Assembly (NCBI GenBank): GCA_012064385.1
Contig: QRDG01000350.1
Coordinates: 1,076,593 to 1,140,592 of the forward strand
Source of the DNA: Puccinellia tenuiflora
Lineage: Eukaryota > Streptophyta > Magnoliopsida > Poales > Poaceae
DNA length: 64,000 nucleotides
Reading direction: 5' to 3'
The first letter of the stretch is position 1, and every line of letters starts with the position of its first letter. The position numbers were made by a program, and so were the translations under genes. Below are positions 34,438-45,152 of the stretch, one piece after another. Below the pieces are notes generated by a model, which was not told where the DNA came from, searched no databases, and saw nothing but the letters and a program-made list of their open reading frames with translations.

Positions 34438-35730
34438 TCTACCTTACCAGTGGCGCACCCAGGTCTGGTGTGCCACTGGTAAGAGGTGGCCGGGCACCTC
34501 GGGATAGCTGGGACCTCGGGATAGCTGGGACTTACCAGTGGCGCACCATAATATAGTGCGTCACTGATATTTGTGTATCCGTGGCGCACCGCTACGACAT
34601 GCGTCGCTGGTAAATTGCTGTCTCAGGCTACTCAAAAGAAAGGTGGCGCACCTAGTACTAGTGCGTCACGGATCGCGCTGCGCGTGCGCCCCACTGTTCC
34701 GCACCGGCCAGCTGCCAACTTAATCCGACCGCCTACATCGTTTGCATATCAATCCAATGGCTCACAAGGTATTGGAAAAGCACACGATCCGTGGGCATCG
34801 TTCTTATTGGACAGACTCAAGCGCCCCATCTGACAAGGCATGTCACCATCAATCAGTCCAACAGAAACCAGATCCCTCGAGGCCGGGCTTCCTTCTATCG
34901 ATGGCCATGGCGCAGCGGCGCGCTGGAGCTGACCTTGATCTCGGGGAAGGATCTCAAGGACGGGAACCTGCTCTCTAAGATGGAGGTCTATGTGCTCGTC
35001 TCGCTCTCCGACGATCTGCGCTCGTGCCAGCGTGTCTCCATCGACCGCGCCTTCCTCCTTCGGCCGAGGGCCTGCCAAGAACCAGGCGGACCCGCCGCCG
35101 GCCGAGGGCCTGCACGTGCAGAGGTGTGCCGGGACCAGGTATGCCGCCGTGTGCCAGTTCGGGGGCCTCGTCGCCGACTCCGACGTCAGCGAGCAGTCCG
35201 CGCTGCTCGACGCCAACCTGCATGTCAATCTGCGGACGGAGAGGAAGCTCCCCACGGGCCACCGTGGACGATCCCCGCCCGAATAGACGAAGACAACACG
35301 GGCCGAATCTCTCGTGCGGTCGATCCGCAGAGCCGCGAGCTGGAGGACTGCTCAGCGCGGCGCGGACGGATCCCCCCTGTTGGGCGCCGCCGACAGGAAC
35401 GGAGCCCCCCGCGGGCCGCCGTCGACGAACCCCGCTCGAACCTCTGTCGACGGACACAAAGCCGAAGCCCCCTGGGTGGGCGCCGCCGTCGGGAACGGAG
35501 CCCCCCGCGGGCCGCCGTCGACCAGCTCCGCCTGAACCGTTACCGAGGAGGACGAAGACGAAGCTGCTTTTTTTATTTTATAAATTCTTACTAGTGGCGC
35601 ATCTTACACATGTGTCACGTGTACGGTACACTACTCGGTGACGCACCGTGCTACTGCGCCACGTGTTACAAATACCAGTGACGCGGTACCAAAAATGGTA
35701 CGCCACGGGTAGCTTTTTTCCCTACTAGTG
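34438..35730 (-). mobile_element. CACTA-type transposon remnant with captured gene sequence
   Basis: The right end reads CACTAGTAGGGAAAAAAGC from the minus strand (terminus 35730). Both subterminal regions carry repeated TACCAGTGGCGCACC / GTGCGTCACTGG motifs (34443-34660, 35590-35710). The left CACTA terminus is missing. No transposase was seen. The interior is GC-rich and gene-like. Confidence 0.72.
34923..35048 (+). pseudogene. Captured C2-domain gene fragment in the CACTA element
   Basis: An open stretch encodes LELTLISGKDLKDGNLLSKM-EVYVLVSLSDDLRSCQR. This resembles the beginning of the C2 domain of plant SRC2/BAP-type proteins, which bind phospholipid, often Ca2+-dependently. Only the first strands of the domain are present. 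The downstream GC-rich frames to about 35580 show no recognised domain. It sits wholly inside the transposon, so it is a captured piece rather than a gene. Confidence 0.55.
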
Positions 35731-36231
35731 TCCCCTCCGGCAGGGTGTCGGGATCAGCTTCAGAATCACCCCTGAACTAGGGTTTACGGTGACGGCGCGT
35801 CGGGGTGACTTCTCTGAAAAATAATGGCCGCCTCGACGTTTTTAGGGTTAATTTGATTTTATAGGCGTCGGAGGGGGCCAAGGGGGTGCTCACAGGGCAG
35901 GGGCGGGTCCCACCCGCGGGCTGCCCTAGGGCCGCAGCAAGGGGCCGCCCCTGGCCTGTGGGTGGCCCCCAGGTCGCCCTTTGGTCTCCAGGTGCCTTCC
36001 GTCGAATAAAAATTCCCCGTAAATTTTCGTCCAATTCTGAGAATATTTCCAGAAGTAAAATTTCTGAAATACAAAAACAGTAAAAACAGGAAACTGGCAC
36101 TAGGAATATTGTCAATAGGTTAGTCCGACAAAATGCATAAAAATGATGTAATATGATAATAGAAACATGTGACAATATCACAAAACAAACATGGATCAAT
36201 CAAAAATTATAGATATGTTTGACACGTATCA
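35731..36231 (-). mobile_element. Element Y, right LTR fragment
   Basis: About 500 bases, closely matching 24976-25488. It ends at the LTR start ...GACACGTATCA (36231), followed by CGGCA (36232-36236) and then X sequence TTGATGGTTGG. The inner part of the LTR is missing at the CACTA end (35730). Confidence 0.78.
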
Positions 36232-36609
36232 CGGCATTGATGGTTGGCTTGGCGACGGTCATGCGGATTTCTACCCTGAAGATGGGTCGATGGTTTGACG
36301 GTGGTGACGGCTTCTAGAGCATATACAACAAGCACACGCTACATATTGAGAGTCTGTTGTACTGGATGTGTTCTCTCGGTACAACAAAGGGTGGCTCGGT
36401 GATGCCCTCAGATATAGCTGTTGGTGTGGTGTTGTCTGTCCAGGATAAAAGGCCTTGATTACATATTCTCCTACATCGTCGAGTTTGTAGGTGGAACATG
36501 GTGACTTCAAATTATTTCATGTATTCTTTTGACATATTTTTGTTAAATAAATTAATAAAGAAGGCCATAGGGGTCTCAACCTCCTTTAAAAAAGGTTTCT
36601 TCTCCCAAT

Positions 36610-39600
36610 GTGTCATATTGCTTCTCTCCCTCCTAAATGAATGTAGTTGTCTTCTAACTTTTGGTGCATGTGGTGATTACCATCTCCATTGTCCCAAAAT
36701 TTTGGTTCTCTAGCCTCACAAAACCAAACTGAGGGAGTACAAAGAATTAGATACTATGTATCCATAAATTCATTTTGGTTCCCGATCTCACATGCTCCTG
36801 CCGAAATAAATTTTTTTGAAAAAAATAATAAATATTATAAAAACTTTTGAAAAATTTGGTAAATTTGTTCAGCTCAAAAATCAGTGGCGAATAAAACTTA
36901 AAAAATATCTTTTCATAGAAAAAACAATTTGCACATAGCAGAAAAATGTCATTTCATCACGATATTCGACACGTATGTAGAAAAGTATAGATTCATCAAC
37001 AAAAATTTCCAAAATTGTTTGAATGTTTTACTATTTGTTTCCCTTTTTTACTTGGATGGGTGTATGTGAGCTCCCTAGAGATGTACAAGGGGAAAAGGTC
37101 ACTGTCAACCTGAATCGGGCTCTGGCAAAAGCATTGCGAGCGCTGCATGGTTTTACCTCATTAGTTGCCTAGGAGCTTTCCCCGCAACTTCCCATGTGAT
37201 ATATAATAGAAGGGAAAGTCGCGCTTTGCCGCACCCGTTTTGTCCTCTATCAATGTACGTAGACTCGTTTTTCTTCTTATGTCTGCTATTATGATAAATA
37301 TAGTTCCAATTCTTCGATGTGTGTATATATTCCCTCCATTTGCAAAAAAGTGTACTTATATGTTTTGTGCTAAGTCAAACCTTTTAAGTTTTTCCAACTC
37401 CATAAAGTTGTAACAATGCATGTAACTGCAAGTTATGGATGATGGGGGGAGCCATGGCCTCCGCTCGCCCATCCGGGGCCTCGTTCTCTATCTTAATTTT
37501 ATCTTTCCCGATCCCCTTCTCATCTCTTCTAGAAAGGAAACTGCATTTTTTTTCTTTTTTACACATAACACCGACAATTGAGATAATAATACATAGCATC
37601 CATACCATCATGAAATAGGCCCCAGTTATTATTTATCTGTTAGAAGTGTGAAGGACCATGTTTATTTTTTGTGCAAATAGTTACCCGATTGTTCGTGTTA
37701 TGTGCAAAACAAATCAGGGTTGTGATTTTGTGCAATAAAAGCCCCAACAATTGGTGTCATGTGCAGTTTTCTTTTTTCCAGGCGATAAATTGGGCCACCC
37801 AGTTTTGCTTCAAATGATACCGCTTTCTGTACAAGTGCTCCTCTCCATCGAGCTGCTCCAAACGCATGGCCTTAGGTCCACATCTCCAAATTAGCAAGGG
37901 GAGACAACGTCGCCACTGCTTAGCAGGCCCCATGCGCTAAATTCCTCCGCCCTGCTAACTTGCCACTGCATCCATATCTTCGGCAAGACAACTACAATGG
38001 TGACCACGAGGACGGCGACCATATCTATAATGTTGTCTCACTCCAGATCGAGCCAGCGGGTCGTAGCGCATTGTTCCGTCCAACTCAAAATTTACATGGC
38101 ACAATGGGTGAGGACAACAAGCAAATCGGGGTTATTGGCTAACAACGATGAGCGAGGCACACGAAGACTGCATCATCGTCGACAATTCATGCGGGCGATA
38201 TAAGCCTTCTTGGACCATCATCTGCTAGACTGGGCTGCTATCTTTCTACCGTAGCTATTTTTCTAAAAAAAAAAATGTTTCTCTCCTCTTAAGGCCGAGT
38301 AATTGTGTCTTGAGTCCTTATGGCCTTGCTGCTACTTTACTTTATGTTGCATCCCCTTTGTCCTTTATATACATAAAATCACACCGTAGGGGCTTCCCCT
38401 ACAGTAGCATGGTAAAAAAATCGATAGATAGAAGCGTGTAAAAAAACACACATGCATAAGAAAAAAAATAAAACGTCTTATGCATAAAGATTTGTTTCCA
38501 AAAAGTATGCACATGGTCACATGGGGAGAGAGATCAGTGGGCTCCACCTTGTAGAGTAGGTGTCACTTTTTCATTGGAAGGACGTGAGAAGCAAGGAGAG
38601 CAAAGCATTTCATGGCCACATGGGAGAGAGATCAGTGGGCTCCACCTTCTAGAGTAGATGTCACTTTTATATTGGAAGGACATGAGAAATAAGGAGAGCA
38701 AAGCATTTCATGGCCACATGGGGAGAGAGGTCAGTGGGCTCCACATTGTGGAGTAGGTGTCACTTTTTCATTGGAACGACGTGAGAAGCAAGAAGAACAA
38801 AGTATTTCTAAGGAGATAAGAGTTTGGAGGGATGGTGTCTATTTCACTTCTTAATGGAAAATGAAGTCTTGCACGCGTAGCAGTTCGTAATTCTCCGTGT
38901 GGCAAACCAGCCGGTAGCAACATGTTTTTAACCAGCAGTACCGAAAGTAACCAACGCCCGAGCCTGCAGTAAATATTGTTCCTTGTCACCACGACAATTT
39001 CTGGAACCAAATTAAGATCCTCTACAGACTACAGTTTACTCATATATTGATCTCACGCCAGCAAACGGCGAGGCATTTACAAGAACTTTTTTCACGACAC
39101 TTGAAATGAGGAATGTCACTACGAGCGCTTTTCATCTCTACAGTCAATAATACAATTGAAAGGCTCATCTAGCAGAACGAGACGCATCAAACAGCAATTT
39201 AATCCTCAGTGTAAGAGGATGCAAAGTGAAACTAAAATACGAGTACATCGCAAAAAAACGATATGCTTTTTTGGAAGCACGGCCCAGATCGAACGATAGG
39301 CTTTGCATGTCTAGCCGAGCAAGCTAATATATGCCGTGGTGTTAATGAGCAAGCTAAACAAACAAAGCACCTGCTCTTGCTGCAAATCGAGAAGAACTTA
39401 ACCAGAACCGGAACGGAAACAGAAGGAATCGCCGACGAGCTAGCTAGATATATTAGCAACTACTCATAACATGATAACAGATCGGCATTTTGTTTGCCAT
39501 AAGATCGCGCGAAATGGCCCGGCCTTACAATGTCAGCGGCATCAGAGAACAGAGGAGTACTACCATGCATCCAAAGTGCAGAGAAACAGATCCCTACCTT

Positions 39601-39735
39601 GCTACACAACTCTTATTTCATCGTCCTTCTCCCAGACATGTCTTCCGCATCCAAGTGAAGAGAACAGATCAACCTAACACTTCCCTAGCAAGGTCTATGC
39701 CCACTCTTGCTGCAGACGAGTGGCACTCCGCTTGC
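36610..39735. other. 3' flank of gene 5, with unrelated inserted DNA
   Basis: 36610-37200 and 38860-39735 match the flank of gene 3 (ATTAGATACT..., CCTGAATCGGGCTCTGGCAAAAGC, ACATGTTTTTAACCAGCAG, AACCAGAACCGGAACGGAAACAG). The middle, about 37200-38860, is extra. It contains a Stowaway-like half (CCCTCCATTTGCAAAAAAGTG, from about 37331), AT-rich DNA and a 100-base tandem repeat. No supported gene. Confidence 0.6.
38513..38800. repeat. Tandem repeat, about 100-base unit, three copies
   Basis: Units begin CACATGGGGAGAGAG-TCAGTGGGCTCCAC at about 38518, 38616 and 38717. They differ by a few substitutions. Confidence 0.88.
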
Positions 39736-41017
39736 TTATTTCGTCGTCCTTATCCCGGACATGGCTTCCACCGCTGGAGAAAATAATACTGTATGTAAAT
39801 ATTAATTAGAGAATAAATCTGTAATCAACCGCACGCTAAAAATTAAGCAACTTCTTGCTAGTCGAAGTGATCCTTGCAATTTTTCTTCTACAAATTTCGT
39901 TGGTGTTTTGATACTAATCTCTGCGAAACGAGTCAGGAACGTGCATAGATACTAGCATACCTGCTGCTGCATTCCTCTTGTTCTTGGCCTTCAACCTCAT
40001 CCGATCGTAGACCTCCATCAGCGCACAGAGGACCATGGCGACCAGGACGCCGACGACCATGCCGATCAGCGCGCCTTCGACCACGCCCTTCAGGAAGGCG
40101 GCGCACAAGGTCCCTGCACAAGTTTCATTCGTGCCGAGCGCACACACACACGCATGCATCACAAGTTAATTAGTTAGAGAATCGTTCAGGAAACTAATTT
40201 GCCGGGGCTATATACAGCGGATCGAGCACTACTCACCGATCATCTCTCCCAGGGGCAGCGGCGGCGGCGGCGGCGATGTCGATATCTCGAAGAGGAGGTA
40301 GCAGTTGGAGCCGAGGACCGTGGACACACGTCCTTTCGCGCCGCCGCCCGCCGCCCAGCTCCTGGCCATCGCTAGCGACGCCTCCCGCAGGCAACGGGCG
40401 CAGTCCGGCCCGCCGTGGCACTCCGCCAGCACGCGCACCGTGCGGTTTCCAGTTGTAGCGTCGCCTATGCTCGCCGGAGTACACGCGTAATTTTTCGAGG
40501 CCCGCTGGGCCAGGGACTGCGCCAGCGCCACGAGCCTCCGCACGCTGACGATGTCGGGGCTCGGGACAGCGTCGCCGGTGAAGAACACCGCGCCGAATTC
40601 GCCTTCCGCGCTGGCAGAGGTGTTGGCGCCGTCGGCGTAGTCCACGTAGCAGCGCTTGTCCCAGAAGGTCGCGCGCCTGGCGTCGCCGCACTGCTCGGTC
40701 AGCTTCTTTCCGCCGTCGATCAGGCAGCGGCGGCACGGCTCGGGCGCGGAGTCGTCGAAGCAGAGGCCGCGAACCAATGCGCGGTCGGAGGCGGTCCTGC
40801 CGTCGGTCTGCAGGGAGGCGAAGCCCGTCGGGGCTGCGGCTGAGGGGAGGGCTTCGAGGAGGCTGAGGAGGTTCCCGCGGAACGCGCTGCCGCCGTCGTG
40901 GGTGGGAGTCGGCGGAGGGTAGCACTTCACGTAGAAGTTGGCTCCGTCCTCAGAGACGCCGGTGATTGCCGCCATGGCGACTAGGAGGAGGACGGGGAGA
41001 CAGCGGGTGAGCGCCAT
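39736..41017 (-). CDS. Gene 5: DUF26-DUF26-TM protein with a longer cytosolic tail (PDLP-like)
   Basis: Three exons: 41017-40237, 40113-39961 and 39773-39736, about 323 residues. Intron 1 has donor GGTGAGTAG and acceptor CTTGTGCAG, phase 1. Intron 2 has donor GCAG|GTATGC and acceptor TTTTCTCCAG, phase 1; an alternative acceptor 15 bases upstream keeps the frame. Signal peptide about 1-21. Domain 1 has CFDDSAPEPCRRC (C-X8-C-X2-C). The domain 2 motif is shortened to CHGGPDCARC (C-X5-C-X2-C), a departure from the family spacing. Exon 2 encodes the helix GALIGMVVGVLVAMVLCALM and a basic stop-transfer DRMRLKAKNKR. Exon 3 adds about 11 residues ending GIRTTK. An upstream in-frame ATG (41029, MASP) exists; 41017 was chosen because MALTRCL is conserved. 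Confidence 0.78.
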
Positions 41018-41625
41018 GGGCGATGCCATGATGACAGTAGTGATCACGGACGGGAACTGGGGAGAGTGTGGAGCTGGAACTACTTCCACAGTGTCCCGGC
41101 CGGTTATGTATGCGAGTGAACCCGGTGTGTGGTTGCAGTGCATCGGATCGATTTGGGAAAAGGTTGCAGTGCGTGGTTGCGACGCATTTTCCTTTGCAGC
41201 GCTACACCCGCACTTCTCGTGCTTAGCTGAATCGGGAAATGCTTATCTACCGTGGTAGATAGCTCCCACTCTCTTGAAATTTCTGTGCAACTTCATGTCA
41301 TGTCCCATCGTCTATCTCCATTTATTTTCCCCATCGACATACCCCCACTTAATTTCTTTACTCCATGGGACATATGTATAAATGATTTCGAAGTTTGGAT
41401 ATGGTTTAACTTTTGGACTAAAAAAGTCCTATTTGCGATTTGTTTGCATTGTGTTCCGGATGATGAGGACTTTGAAACAAGACCAAACATGTTTTGATAA
41501 TATTTGAAATTTGAATCTAAGACATGGTGAAGCATAATGAAACTATATACAAAGCTATGATATAATATTAGACTCGTTTCATGTCATTTAAATGGCTTGC
41601 AAGTTGTTTATCGCAGATATTTCGT
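41018..41625. promoter_or_regulatory. 5' flank/promoter region of gene 5
   Basis: Shares GAATCGGGAAATGCTTATCTACCGTGG (about 41228) and CCCACTTAATTTCTTTACTCCATG with the other copies. The homology stops at about 41622. Confidence 0.5.
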
Positions 41626-41644
41626 CATGGCGACTAGGAGGAGG
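41623..41644. repeat. 22-base piece of DUF26 signal-peptide coding sequence as filler
   Basis: CGTCATGGCGACTAGGAGGAGG is identical to bases 4932-4953 of gene 1 (minus-strand signal peptide). It stands alone at the end of the gene 5 promoter homology. Confidence 0.7.
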
Positions 41645-42053
41645 GTCGGGGGCGTAGCGCTCGAACTTAAGGCGCTCCGGCTGTCTTTTTCCACCGAAAC
41701 CCTAGTCTGTGGGCCCTGCAGATCTACCCCCTATCTTTCTCCGTACGAGGGTTGACCAATGTACTTTTTTGTTTGCTTAGATTTGTTTTGGTCACTTCTA
41801 CATGGAAAACCAAGGTTAGGCAGAAGATTCCACCAGTAGCCCTCCGTTTGACCCTTAGCGGGAGTTTCCTTCTACACGTCCAGCACTTCTCCAAGTGTCA
41901 TCGCATGCACGTGAACGGGATCACACCCGGAAGCTAGGAATTGCATCTATTGACCTTCCACCACACTTGTACATGTATGCTTGGGCCAGTTGCAAGTTTT
42001 TGTGTGATTTCGGCGCACCGACGGTCTTTTTTCCACCAAAATCCAAATCAAAA
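41645..42053. other. No gene seen
   Basis: Non-coding, mixed composition. Nothing recognised before the CACTA-like hairpin region. Confidence 0.4.
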
Positions 42054-42783
42054 GGGGTAATATAATGAAAAAGGAGCAACGCCGAGGGGGTTACACTCGG
42101 CTTAGGAGTAGCAGTGCCGAGGGGATTACCCTCGGCGTAGTTGCGGTAGTGCCGAGGGGATTACCCTCGGCATTATGTGCTTTGGGCGCGGGATGTGGGA
42201 CCGGGCGTACTCCTGACCTGCGTGGTGGGGTAATATAATGAAAAAGGGAGCAACGCCGAGGGGGTTACCCTCGGCTTAGGAGTAGCAGTGCCGAGGGTGT
42301 TACCCTCGGCGTAGTTGCGGTAGTGCCGAGGGGGTTACCCTCGGCATTATGTGCTCTGGGCGCGCGAGTGGGACTGGGCGTACTCCTGACTTGTATGGTG
42401 AGGCTCATGGTCACGCTACGCCGACGGTAACCCCCTCGGCGTTGCTATGTTCCGTTAACTAACTGTCCGCACATCTACGCCGACGGTAATCCCCTCGGTA
42501 TTGCATTGGGCCGTTAAATGTCCCGCCAACAGTCAGCGCACGATGGGACACATGTTGTGCCTACGGCTAGCCTATGCCGAGGGTGGCCCTCGGCGTTGAT
42601 GTATCTATGCTGAAGGTCCTTCTACACCGACAGTCACCCTCGGCACTGATCATCTATGCTGACGGTTTCTTTACGCCGACGGTGGTTTTCCGGCCGTCGG
42701 CACCGTGAGAGCTATGCCGAGGGCCCCGACATTTCCCCCTCGGCGTTGAAATCCCCCTCGGCATCGTTGTTTGTTCCCGTAGT
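42054..42783 (-). mobile_element. CACTA-like transposon end with GCCGAGGG hairpins
   Basis: It contains many short palindromes of the form GCCGAGGG-n-CCCTCGGC (e.g. about 42083, 42117, 42152, 42256, 42290, 42325) and dispersed single arms to 42765. A unit of about 173 bases is tandemly duplicated (42054-42226, 42227-42400). The right end, read on the minus strand, is GACTACGGGAACAAACAACG, one base off the CACTACGGGAA type of terminus. No transposase here. Likely a subterminal-repeat region of a deleted CACTA element. Confidence 0.6.
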
Positions 42784-42945
42784 CAACTTGTCGCTAGGTA
42801 CCAACAAGTAGACAAGTCACGCTACTAGTCGTGACTAGTCGCGCACCTAGTCACGGCTAGTCGAGGTTCTTGGTTTGTCGCTGGGTTACCGACAAGTAGG
42901 CTAGTCGAGCGACTAGTCTTGACTTGTCGAGTGACACTTACTCAT
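42784..42945. repeat. Cluster of GACTAGTCG / ACTTGTCG motifs
   Basis: At least eight variants of (G)ACTAGTCG or ACTTGTCG in both orientations within 160 bases. Looks like subterminal repeats of a DNA transposon. Family not recognised. Confidence 0.5.
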
Positions 42946-43690
42946 TGCTCGAACTACTACCAAAGTGCAGACCGTAGAGTAGACTGAGAGTAGAAAGTAC
43001 CAGTGACTACACCAGCGCGAGCCTCCGGGTTTTGTATTGCTGGAGCGCCCTCGTGGAAGAACGGTTTGGAAATGATGAGGGGTTTGTGTCCACAAGCTTT
43101 CCAGGCAACTCTTCGGTGGAATAGTAATTTATTTCGTTGGCAACCTCCTGTGCAACACGAAACACTTAGAGCAACTCATGTGCAAGTCAGAAAATGTTGG
43201 CCGCAACCCATATAGGGAAACTCTCAGTTGCAAGTTGCAACCCATGTGCATCTCTTGCCTCATCAGTCGTCAAGGCTCTTTCCGGGCAACTCCCTTGTGA
43301 TATATTGATTTATTTCACTGCCAAACATGTTATGGTGATTTATTTCACTGCAAAACCTACAAAAAACTTGTGTCTGTGTGTTTACTGACGATTGTTCCTA
43401 TCTATTGTGCCTCGGTTCAGCCTCTGGTGTCTTCACACAATTGTTAGGGTCATTGCTCATATATATATTTATCTCAAACAAGGAGTCAACGGAGGATTGC
43501 TTCTTCACACTTGGAACAAAAAAACGGAGGTACAGGCTCTTTTCATCTACGGTCGACAATACAAATGAAAGGCTCATCTAGTAAACGGGCAGCATCAACA
43601 AGCAACTAAAACACATACATGCAATCCTCCGTGTAACAGGATGCAACAAAGTGAAACTAGCTTTCATACAAATAAGGTTAAGCTCAATGG
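42946..43690. other. Partial duplicated 3' flank of the gene 6 unit
   Basis: From about 43255 it matches other unit flanks (GTCAAGGCTCTTTCCGGGCAACT, CTCTTTTCATCTACGGTCGACAATAC, GAAAGGCTCATCTAG, GATGCAACAAAGTGAAACTA). The homology breaks at about 43655. No gene. Confidence 0.55.
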
Positions 43691-43740
43691 AGTCCTCTGT
43701 CTCGATCATTTTCTGTTCTCGTATTTGTACTTCAATCATT

Positions 43741-44385
43741 TCACCGTGTTACATCGACATTAACAGACTGAACAACCGAGCACTGATACAGTTGGCCGGA
43801 ATTAACTGAAGCCGGTGTATATGGGAAACATAGATTGGCACAAATCATGGAAACCTTCTCCCTGAATCCACATATCAATACTTCTTTTGAGAGAGCCATA
43901 ACAGTGAAGTTGATTGACTCAGCGTACTCCACAATCCTTGCTTTTATGACTCTTGCAGCATCCTGTAATTGCATGGAACCAATGAATAATAGGGGTAGGA
44001 GAGGTGAAACTGGGGACCTATGATTTTTCTACTCAGGTGTGCATACGTACACAAAAACTTTGGGCTGGGCTTTTTATTTTGCTGGTTATACATAAGGCCG
44101 AACTGTATGGTCATGAGGCCACCCTGACTATATAATGGGCCTGTACACTGACGTCGCTAAAGCAGCTTTGACTTGGCAGTATCACATATTAGTGAAATGA
44201 AGAGCTAGCTAGTAATAACATCACAACCAAAACCTTTACGCTCAAGTTTTAAATATGAAACGCCATTTTCCATATGGTATGCTGTGTACAGAAAGTGAAA
44301 TGTGAATAGCTGAAGAATTTACCTGCAACAAGCTATCAGGAGAGGAATGACCATGATGTATTGGCTTTGGCTTTCCTCCATCAAG
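43741..44385 (-). pseudogene. Two-exon 3' end of an unrecognised host gene
   Basis: Exon A is 44385-44323 (63 bases, ...ATTAG| to |GTAAAT), encoding LDGGKPKPIHHGHSSP and DSLLQ. Exon B is 43962-43741 (after TTACAG|), encoding DAARVIKARIVEYAESINFTVMALS... to ...NVDVTR and ending at TGA. Both are in phase 0 and join into one open frame of 94 residues. Splice sites and codon pattern look genuine, so this is the C-terminal end of a real protein, probably a fragment carried into the spacer. I do not recognise the protein. No upstream exons were found before the unit flank resumes at about 45060. Confidence 0.5.
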
Positions 44386-45152
44386 CTAATAAAGCTCACC
44401 TGAATGGGGCAAAAGGAAGAAGGAAAAACAAAGAGCATACAACATATCAAGAGACGGTGACTTGTAACAAAATTTAATAATGAAACTGATATTTTAACCG
44501 CTAAATATTATCATTGTGTATACCGTGTTGTCAACACCAAGTTTGGGGATCGTGTGCCAATGCGCACCCCTAAATCTAGTATTTATGAATAACAGAGGTT
44601 TTGGTGACTTGACTAAACATTTACATATCGATCTGTGTGTTCGGAATCATCATTTGGATTTTGTGCCAATTTCTGAAACGGGTAGACACGATTTTTCAGT
44701 GAGTGTTCTCAACCACCTGTCTGGTAGCGTTGAATTCACTTGGCAGGTCTGGGGGCATCTTACTAGGCGTTAAATCAAATTCCATGGACATGTTGGCAGT
44801 TAGGGATCGATGGTGAATTTAATATCACTATGGAACTGATGGTATCTTACTATGGAAATAAGAAATGAGAAGAAGTACCACATAGTTTACCGAAATGAAG
44901 AGGTACCAAATAGCTAGATCATATAGCTCGGGCGCCATGTTTAGTTTATGGATCCTCCGGATCATCTATGTATCCCTTTGAATATTAATTAATAAATATT
45001 TGTGTGTTTCTCTCTAAAAAAAAGCACGCCTACACTAGCGGAGAATTGATACCAAATAACACATTGATGATGTAGACCTAACCACGATCATAAGGTGAGG
45101 TCAGCCGACTTGAGGCTTTGTCGATTCCTTAATATATGCCTTGGTGTGGATG
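44386..45152. other. Spacer with short retroposon-like tail and unit-flank remnant
   Basis: 44930-45025 ends in a poly(A)-like run after AATTAATAAATATTTGTG, resembling a retroposon 3' end. 45061-45152 matches the gene-unit 3' flank (GATGTAGACCTAACCACGATC, GGTGTGGATGAGC). No gene. Confidence 0.45.

Larger units (their letters stand above)
19139..36593 (+). mobile_element. LINE-like retroposon X, copy A (about 1.4 kb net, thrice interrupted)
   Basis: The pieces are 19139-19774, 21978-22355 (then GGCAGCA at 23878-23884) and 36237-36593. It ends with an A-run (TTTAAAAAA) and is flanked by the 10-base duplication TTCTCCCAAT (19129-19138, 36600-36609). A-tail plus long target duplication indicate a non-LTR retroposon. 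No RT is recognisable. Copy B of X lies at 28890-29787 with the same downstream duplication and flank, so X entered before the gene unit was duplicated. Confidence 0.7.

Noticed and set aside
35024..35641. 205-codon frame in the CACTA remnant
   Set aside because: Pro/Arg-rich, no motif, overlaps the C2-like frame. Typical of GC-rich transposon interior.
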